Below, piece after piece: positions 58,822 through 64,000 of a DNA stretch of 64,000 nucleotides. Under the pieces are notes generated by a model. That model saw only the letters and a list, made by a program, of their open reading frames with translations. It had not been told where the DNA came from and searched no databases. The position numbers and the translations under genes are program-made. The stretch's first letter is position 1. Every line of letters starts with the position of its first letter. Source of the stretch: Candidatus Sphingomonas colombiensis (lineage in GTDB: Bacteria; Pseudomonadota; Alphaproteobacteria; Sphingomonadales; Sphingomonadaceae); the NCBI GenBank assembly GCA_029202845.1, contig CP119315.1:2325001-2389000 (forward strand). The letters are read 5' to 3'.

Positions 58822-59897
58822 CAGAGGTGTTCCCCTTGCGGCGCCAGCGCAGCGATCCGCGCGCGCGCCTCGGTCATGATCGATTCGACGAGTTCGGCGG
58901 CGCTCGGCAGATCGCCCAGGCGGCCAGCGACGACGCCGGTCGCCATCAGTCCGTTCTCCGCATCGCCCTCCACCACCGCGCGCTGGATCAGCATCGGCGC
59001 GGCGGCGGCCATCATCGCCTGCGGCAGGCTGAGCCCGCCATGGCTGGTCATGCCGCGTGCCGCGCGCAGCAGATCGCCGAACGAGGCGCCGGTCTGGCGC
59101 TTCATCTGCAGCCCGCTCTCGATCGCGCGACGCCACAGGCCGATGCCCGACGAACGCTCGATCCGGTCGAGCGCGTGGTTGCGGATCATCCGCTGCGGGA
59201 TGCCGTCCACCTTGGTCGAGACCGCGATATCGTCGGTGCCGGCGGCGACATAGCGCGCCTTCACCTGATCGGGCGGGGCGCTCTCGCGCGTCATAAGGAA
59301 GCGGGTGCCCATCGCGATGCCCGCCGCGCCGAACGCCAGCGCCGCCGCCAGCCCGCGCCCATCGGCGAACCCGCCCGCCGCGACGACCGGCACCTTCACC
59401 GTATCGAGCACCTGCGGCAGCAGCACCGTGGTCGGCACCGAACCCGTATGCCCGCCGCCTTCGCCGCCCTGCACCGTGATGATGTCTACGCCGAGCTGCG
59501 CCATCTTCTGCGCGTGCTTCACCGCGCCGACTGTCGGCATGGTGAGGATGCCCGCATCCCGGAACCGCGCGATCATCTTCGCATCCGGCCCGCGCCCGAA
59601 GCTGACCGCGCGCACCTGATCGGCATTCTCGACGATGATATCGACGATCTCGGAAGCGCCAGGCTGGAAGGAGTGAAAGTTCACCCCGAACCGGCGCGTG
59701 GTGCCGGCACGAACCTCGGCGATCGCCTTGCGCACCTCCGCCGGGGTCATCACCGCGGCGGCGAGGAAGCCGAACGCGCCGGCTTCCGATGTGGCGATCA
59801 CCAGCGGCGGGGTCGCGACCCAGCCCATCGCCGTCTGGACGATGGGATAGCGGCAACCCAGCCGCTCGGTAAGGATGGTGCGCAGCGGATCACTCAT
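58821..59897 (-). CDS. ipdC: IpdC-like flavin oxidoreductase (nitronate monooxygenase family)
   Basis: A 358-residue TIM-barrel FMN protein of the NMO/2-nitropropane dioxygenase family, close to IpdC (Rv3553). IpdC introduces a double bond into the 5-hydroxy/5-oxo HIP-CoA series and prepares ring opening. The motifs TAMGWVATPPLVIATSEAGAFG-like at the N-terminus, VQGGEGGGHTGSVPT and GTRFLMTRES bind FMN and phosphate. It lies 4 bases from the next hydratase gene and overlaps echA20. Confidence 0.89.
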   Translation of the reverse strand: MSDPLRTILTERLGCRYPIVQTAMGWVATPPLVIATSEAGAFGFLAAAVMTPAEVRKAIAEVRAGTTRRFGVNFHSFQPGASEIVDIIVENADQVRAVSFGRGPDAKMIARFRDAGILTMPTVGAVKHAQKMAQLGVDIITVQGGEGGGHTGSVPTTVLLPQVLDTVKVPVVAAGGFADGRGLAAALAFGAAGIAMGTRFLMTRESAPPDQVKARYVAAGTDDIAVSTKVDGIPQRMIRNHALDRIERSSGIGLWRRAIESGLQMKRQTGASFGDLLRAARGMTSHGGLSLPQAMMAAAAPMLIQRAVVEGDAENGLMATGVVAGRLGDLPSAAELVESIMTEARARIAALAPQGEHL

Positions 59898-59900
59898 GGC

Positions 59901-60800
59901 TCAGGCCTCGCCCGCCGCCTTTTTGTTGGCCGACGCCATCGCCTTGCCGTCGAGCCCGCCGAGCGAATTGCCGCTGACGAGATCGTTCTGCGCGTGCGCG
60001 AAGTGATGCATGTGGAACACCGCGTCCATCGCGGTGCGCTTGCCGCGCAGATCTTCGACGTGGTTGAACGCCTGCTTGGTCAGCCAGTTGCCGAGGCGTG
60101 GGCGTTGCGCCAGCTCGTGCGCGATCTTCGCGGTTTCCTCACGCAGCGACGCGCGCGGCACCATGCGATTGACCATGCCGAACTGATAGGCGCGCTCCGC
60201 CGGCAGCCGCTCGCCGAGCAACAGGAATTCTTTGGCGATGCGCGGCGGAAGTTCGAAGCCGTGCGCGAAATATTCGACGCCGGGAATGCCCATGCGGTTC
60301 ACCGGATCCTGGAAGAACGCGTCTTCGCTGGCGACGATCAGGTCGCACACCCAGGCGAGCGTCAGGCCGCCCGCGATGCACGCGCCCTGCACCATGGCGA
60401 TCGTCGGCTTCGGGATGTCGCGCCAGCGACGGCACATGCCGAGATAGACCTCGTGCTCGCGGGTGTAGAGCAGCTCCGCGCCGGGGCGCGTGGTGTGATC
60501 GCCGAACATCAGCTTGCGATCGAACGGCACCAGATGATCGCGCCCCGGCGTGCCGATGTCATGGCCGGCGCTGAAATGCTTGCCCTCGCCGGCGAGCACG
60601 ATGACCTTGATCGCATCGTCGTCCGTCGCGCGCCCGAAGGCGGCGTCGAGCGCATAGGTCATCTGGCTGTTCTGCGCGTTGTTGAACTGCGGCCGGTCCA
60701 TCGTGATCCAGGCGACCGGGCCATCGGTTTCGTAACGCACCGGCGTGTCGGTTTCATAAACCGGCGATTGCTGCTGGCGGGGGGCGAGTTCGTCACTCAT
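59901..60800 (-). CDS. Enoyl-CoA hydratase-family protein
   Basis: A 299-residue crotonase, longer than EchA20 by about 50 residues. DRPQFNNAQNSQM and GEGKHFSAGHDIG form the oxyanion region, and GACIAGGLTLAWVCDLIVAS the second conserved segment. The PVNRMGIPG segment lacks the typical LPE catalytic glutamate signature, so either hydratase or another crotonase reaction is possible. Similar proteins occur in steroid gene clusters. Its start overlaps the ipdB stop by ATGA. Confidence 0.85.
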   Translation of the reverse strand: MSDELAPRQQQSPVYETDTPVRYETDGPVAWITMDRPQFNNAQNSQMTYALDAAFGRATDDDAIKVIVLAGEGKHFSAGHDIGTPGRDHLVPFDRKLMFGDHTTRPGAELLYTREHEVYLGMCRRWRDIPKPTIAMVQGACIAGGLTLAWVCDLIVASEDAFFQDPVNRMGIPGVEYFAHGFELPPRIAKEFLLLGERLPAERAYQFGMVNRMVPRASLREETAKIAHELAQRPRLGNWLTKQAFNHVEDLRGKRTAMDAVFHMHHFAHAQNDLVSGNSLGGLDGKAMASANKKAAGEA

Positions 60801-61597
60801 GCTGCTATCTCCTTCACCGCACCGGGATTGCCCGCGATAACGGTTGCGCGAATGTTGTGCGGATCGAGCCGCGCGATGATGGCCAGCGCCTCCGCATCGG
60901 GAAGCGCGGTTTCGGTGAGTGCCCCGGCCTCAAGCGGGAAGCCCGTCGCCGCCTGCACCTCCTCGAACGTCACGCCGGGATGGAGCGAGACGACGCGGAT
61001 CGCATTGCCGGCGCCGCCGAAATCCATGACGCACAGGTTGGTGACGATGCGGCGCAGATCGATGCTCGCGTAATTGCCGCCAGCCACGCGCTTCGCCGGA
61101 TTATATCCCGCGCTCGACACCATATCGACCTCGCCGGGCACGAAGACGCGCGGCGAATGCGCCGGGATGAACATCGAATTGGGGTGATAGACCGAATTGC
61201 CCGGGAAGCCGCGCACGCCCAGCATCTGGGTCTTGGGCTTCTGATAGGTGCCGCCGAGATACGACAGGTTGGTCTGCCCGAAGCGGTCGATCTGCGTCGG
61301 CGTTACCATCGCGTGCCGCCGCCCGGTCCACACCGCCGCATCGAAGAAGCGCGAAAAGGGGAGGTATCCGGCCGACTTCGGGCGATCGTCATAGGCGCGC
61401 GGCCCGATCGGCACCGGTTCCTCGACCAGAAACGCCTCGCCGTCGCTCATCATCAGGCCGGGCGAATGGGTGAGCTTGGCGAGGCTCGCGCCGAGGCGCG
61501 GCACGGGGCCAACGCCGGTGGCGACGATCTCGCGCGTGTCGCGGAATGCGTCCGACGCGGCGAAGATGCAGAGTTCTGCGAGTGTGGCGCTGGTCAT
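60797..61597 (-). CDS. ipdB: COCHEA-CoA hydrolase, beta subunit
   Basis: A 266-residue protein of the CoA-transferase family I beta type, close to IpdB (Rv3552). IpdAB does not transfer CoA; it hydrolytically opens the last carbocyclic ring of COCHEA-CoA. Conserved segments are VATGVGPVPRLGASLAKLTHSPGL-like near residues 24-47, GTYQKPKTQMLGVRGFPGNS and VTNLCVMDF. The start ATG 61597 overlaps the ipdA stop. An open frame upstream to 61756 is inside ipdA and rejected. Confidence 0.9.
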   Translation of the reverse strand: MTSATLAELCIFAASDAFRDTREIVATGVGPVPRLGASLAKLTHSPGLMMSDGEAFLVEEPVPIGPRAYDDRPKSAGYLPFSRFFDAAVWTGRRHAMVTPTQIDRFGQTNLSYLGGTYQKPKTQMLGVRGFPGNSVYHPNSMFIPAHSPRVFVPGEVDMVSSAGYNPAKRVAGGNYASIDLRRIVTNLCVMDFGGAGNAIRVVSLHPGVTFEEVQAATGFPLEAGALTETALPDAEALAIIARLDPHNIRATVIAGNPGAVKEIAA

Positions 61598-62478
61598 CAA
61601 AACACCGCCATCGGCAGCTTTGCCACCGAATCCATTCCCCCCACGGAGGCAATATAGGCCCGTTCGTCGGCGCCGACGAACCGTTCGGCCACCTGCGCCC
61701 AGTCGCCCGGATCCTTGGCGGCATCGGCATAGGCGCGGAACGCCTTCATGTCCCATCCGTAGGCGGGGGGCATCGAGCTGGGATGCGCGCCGCCCTTCAT
61801 CTCGACCACGCCGCTCACGAAGCTGCGCTCGAACGGGCTGAACCGTACGTCATCGGGATAATGATCCTCCATCCGGTCCACCAGTTCCTCGCACGAAACG
61901 AAGCTGCGCTCGGCGGCGCGGGCGAACCATTCATCGTAATAAATATCCGGCCCGAGCAGCTGGACGTTGCCGCGCCAGTCGGATCGACTGACGTGGAGCA
62001 GCGCGACGTCCAGCTTCAGCGCAGGCATCGCGATCAGCGTCTCGCCATCGGCATAGGGCGACTGCACATATTTGAGGTCGCCCAACGCGGCGAGATCGGT
62101 GCCGAGGCCCACGCGCGTCGGCAGGAAGGGCAGGTCGAAGGCGGCGGCTTTCAGCCCCCATTGCAGCATGCCCTCGTCCAGCTCCAGAACCTCGATCGAG
62201 CCGCTTTCACGCGCCTTGCGGAACCATGGCTCCAGCGGGATCGCGTCGAGCGAGACGAAGGAAAACACCAGCTTGCGCACCTTGCCGGCTGCACACAACA
62301 TGCCGACATCCGCTCCACCATAAGCGACGATCGTCAGGTCCTTGAGCGGGGAGCGCAGGATTTCGCGCACCAGCGCCATCGGCTTGCGCCGCGGGCCCCA
62401 GCCGCCGATGCCGATCGTCATCCCGTCGCGGAGGCTGGCGACGATCTCCGTCGCCGTCATGCGTTTGTCGAGCATCAT
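61597..62478 (-). CDS. ipdA: COCHEA-CoA hydrolase, alpha subunit
   Basis: A 293-residue partner of IpdB, close to Rv3551. The start MMLDKRMTATEIVASLRDGMTIGIGGWGPRRKP carries the glycine-rich CoA-binding loop, and YGGADVGMLCAAGKV and SFVSLDAIPLEP follow. ATG 62478 overlaps the dioxygenase stop. The pair ipdA-ipdB is a good marker for steroid C/D-ring degradation in both actinobacteria and proteobacteria. Confidence 0.91.
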   Translation of the reverse strand: MMLDKRMTATEIVASLRDGMTIGIGGWGPRRKPMALVREILRSPLKDLTIVAYGGADVGMLCAAGKVRKLVFSFVSLDAIPLEPWFRKARESGSIEVLELDEGMLQWGLKAAAFDLPFLPTRVGLGTDLAALGDLKYVQSPYADGETLIAMPALKLDVALLHVSRSDWRGNVQLLGPDIYYDEWFARAAERSFVSCEELVDRMEDHYPDDVRFSPFERSFVSGVVEMKGGAHPSSMPPAYGWDMKAFRAYADAAKDPGDWAQVAERFVGADERAYIASVGGMDSVAKLPMAVF

Positions 62479-63392
62479 GCTGCCCCCGCCGCGGCTTCGG
62501 TCTGCCACGCCCAGACATGGCCCCATTTGCTGACCTTGTCGTGTGCCGTCACCTGCCAGGTGGCGGGATCGATCACCAGGCCGTTGCACCCGACCTCAAG
62601 ATCGAAGCCGCCCGGAGTCTGGACGTAGAAGCTGGTCATCTCGTCATTGACGTGTTCGCCGAGCGTCGCGGATTCCTTGTATCCGCCGGCGACCATGCGT
62701 TCGCGCGCTTTCTCCACCTCTTCCAGCGTCGGCAGTTCGAGCATCAGGTGGATACAGGCCGATGGCGGCACCGGCATTTCGGCCAGCGCGGCGCTGTGAT
62801 GACGGCCGTTGTCGGCGTGCATGAACGCAAACCGCATGCCCGGATCATGATCGCCGCCCATCAGGAAGAATTGCGGCAGATCGGTATCGTGGAAGCCGAT
62901 CACGTCGCGATAGAAAGCGTGGCTCTTCTCGAAATCCGGTGCGGCGAGCACGGCATGGCCCATGCCATATTCGCCGGTGATGAAACGCGGCACGCCGATC
63001 GGCGAGACGAACGGCGTATCTTCGCGCCGATCGCCATAATAGAATTCGAGCCCGTTGCCCGCCGGATCGGTGGTGCGGAACAATCCGGTGACACAGCGCG
63101 ACGCGGCGAGTTCGGGCGAACCCACTTCCACCGGCTGGCCGGCGGCGCGGATCTTGTCGGCCAGCGTGTTCAGCGCGGCTTCGTCAGCGACTTCATAGCC
63201 GGATGCCGCCAGACGATCGGCCGAGCCGTTTTCGATGCGGAATCGGAACGGCCGTTCATCGACGCGATAGAGCGCCGCCCCGTCGGTCGCTGTCCGGCCG
63301 CGCATCGCGCCCGCCACCTGCGTCAGGAAATGATCCCAACGATCCGGCTGGGTGGTTTCCACCACCGCATAGCCAAGCGACTTCACGCCCAT
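62475..63392 (-). CDS. Type I extradiol dioxygenase (HsaC/BphC-like)
   Basis: A 305-residue two-domain vicinal-oxygen-chelate dioxygenase. The catalytic domain has all three iron ligands: His146 (YGMGHAVL), His215 (ACIHLML) and Glu266 (GGFDLEVGCNG). The acid-base His199 lies in NGRHHSAA. In steroid catabolism HsaC/TesB cleaves the aromatised A ring of 3,4-DHSA; biphenyl-type 2,3-dihydroxybiphenyl dioxygenases are similar. Here it is coupled to ipdA by overlap, while other A/B-ring genes (hsaA, hsaB, hsaD) are not in view. The steroid role is likely but unproven. Confidence 0.85.
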   Translation of the reverse strand: MGVKSLGYAVVETTQPDRWDHFLTQVAGAMRGRTATDGAALYRVDERPFRFRIENGSADRLAASGYEVADEAALNTLADKIRAAGQPVEVGSPELAASRCVTGLFRTTDPAGNGLEFYYGDRREDTPFVSPIGVPRFITGEYGMGHAVLAAPDFEKSHAFYRDVIGFHDTDLPQFFLMGGDHDPGMRFAFMHADNGRHHSAALAEMPVPPSACIHLMLELPTLEEVEKARERMVAGGYKESATLGEHVNDEMTSFYVQTPGGFDLEVGCNGLVIDPATWQVTAHDKVSKWGHVWAWQTEAAAGAA

Positions 63393-63396
63393 AACA

Positions 63397-64000
63397 TCAG
63401 GCTCCCTTCACCAAATCGAGAAAATACGGGCGCTCGCCGCCGCCATCGACTTCCAGCCGCGCGCCACTCACCCAGCTCGCCAGCGGCGAGCACAAAAACA
63501 AAACCGCGCCCGCGATATCGTCGCCGCTGCCCATCCGGCCGAGCGGCATCGATTGGCCGACTGCCTCCTGGGCGGCCGCGTCGCCATAGGTCGCTTCGGC
63601 ATTTTCGGTTTGCATCAGCCCGGCGATGATCGCGTTGACGCGGATATTCTGCGCGCCCCATTCCTGCGCGAGGCTTTGCGTAAGATTGAGCAGCCCGGCC
63701 TTCGCAGCCCCGTACACGGCGGTTCCCGGCGAGGGGCGCACGCCGGAGACGCTGGCGATGTTGACGACGCTGCCGCCGCCCGCCGCGACCATGTGCGGGT
63801 GCGCTGCCTGCGCCATATATAAAGGCGCGACGAGGTTGAGCTTGAGGATCGCGTCGATGAATCGCGGCGAGACGGTGGCTGCATCGGCCTGTGGCGAGCC
63901 GCCCGCGTTGTTCACCAATATGTCAAGCCGGCCGTGCATCGCGACCGCCGCGTCGACCAGCGCCCGCGCCTGATCGGGATCGCGCACGTCCGCCTGATGA
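63397..64000 (-). CDS. SDR family oxidoreductase, 5' end outside the window
   Basis: The visible 200 residues are the C-terminal part of a short-chain dehydrogenase, from just after the first half of the Rossmann fold (ADVRDPDQARALVDAAVA) through NNAGG, the catalytic Tyr-x3-Lys (AVYGAAKAG) to the end LDLVKGA. The first 50-60 residues including the glycine motif lie beyond position 64000. It precedes the dioxygenase gene by 4 bases and belongs to the same operon. Specific substrate unknown. Confidence 0.85.
   Translation of the reverse strand, partial: HQADVRDPDQARALVDAAVAMHGRLDILVNNAGGSPQADAATVSPRFIDAILKLNLVAPLYMAQAAHPHMVAAGGGSVVNIASVSGVRPSPGTAVYGAAKAGLLNLTQSLAQEWGAQNIRVNAIIAGLMQTENAEATYGDAAAQEAVGQSMPLGRMGSGDDIAGAVLFLCSPLASWVSGARLEVDGGGERPYFLDLVKGA

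Noticed and set aside
58827..61073. A 748-residue plus-strand open frame over ipdC and the hydratase gene
   Set aside because: It spans two unmistakable minus-strand genes and consists of His/Arg-rich sequence without domains.

Overview
The window is dense, GC-rich DNA from an alphaproteobacterium, most probably a member of the Sphingomonadales. The evidence is the CpdR-type response regulator, the SapC-family and DUF1289 proteins, the TonB-dependent receptor style, and gene overlaps of the ATGA kind throughout. Genus cannot be fixed from sequence reading alone. Apart from one tRNA and a probable small RNA, almost everything is protein coding. I saw no transposase, integrase, CRISPR array or rRNA.

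Layout. (1) 1-6.6 kb, plus strand: a pentose-phosphate block (rpiA, tkt, tal, gnd) ending in two overlapping HAD phosphatases. (2) 6.6-16.1 kb: housekeeping genes (cysQ-like phosphatase, pmbA, DUF1289, Nudix, DEAD-box helicase, FAD-linked oxidase, SapC, cytochrome b561, N-formylglutamate amidohydrolase, cpdR), a likely trans-acting small RNA near 14.5 kb and tRNA-Val(GAC). (3) 16.5-26.0 kb: a full benzoate-to-beta-ketoadipate pathway in one minus-strand run, catBCA-benABD-pcaIJFD, with divergent catR. The ring-hydroxylating reductase gene benC is absent. (4) 26.0-38.6 kb: an unusual locus combining two arginine succinyltransferase pathway genes (astA, astD) and an AstC/ArgD-like aminotransferase with an M20 hydrolase, a TonB receptor, two Tat-exported amidohydrolases, a periplasmic esterase and a LysR regulator. 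I consider it the best candidate for an undescribed nutrient-scavenging system. (5) 38.7-48.4 kb: individual genes (spermidine-synthase-like protein, Lrp regulator, large M14 peptidase, AraC/Fsr-like efflux pair, Na+/H+ antiporter, OmpA-like lipoprotein). (6) 48.5-64.0 kb: a minus-strand run of 17 tightly packed genes for steroid C/D-ring degradation, equivalent in content to the mycobacterial KstR2 regulon (fadD3, ipdF, fadE30, fadA6, echA20, ipdC, ipdA, ipdB), with a ketosteroid isomerase, MaoC hydratase, extra acyl-CoA dehydrogenases, an extradiol dioxygenase and SDRs. It runs off the right edge.

How the parts work together. Region 3 should convert benzoate to catechol (BenAB, BenD), then by ortho cleavage (CatA, CatB, CatC, PcaD) to beta-ketoadipate and, through PcaIJ and PcaF, to succinyl-CoA and acetyl-CoA. 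Region 6 should convert the C/D-ring remnant of steroids (HIP) to acetyl-, propionyl- and succinyl-CoA. Region 4 would take up and hydrolyse an arginine- or amino-acid-containing conjugate outside the cytoplasm and oxidise the product through succinylated intermediates. The catB/catR intergenic region and the promoter of the amidohydrolase operon in region 4 share an ATACC-N5-GGTAT palindrome, which suggests that the two catabolic blocks are controlled by the same or related LysR proteins.
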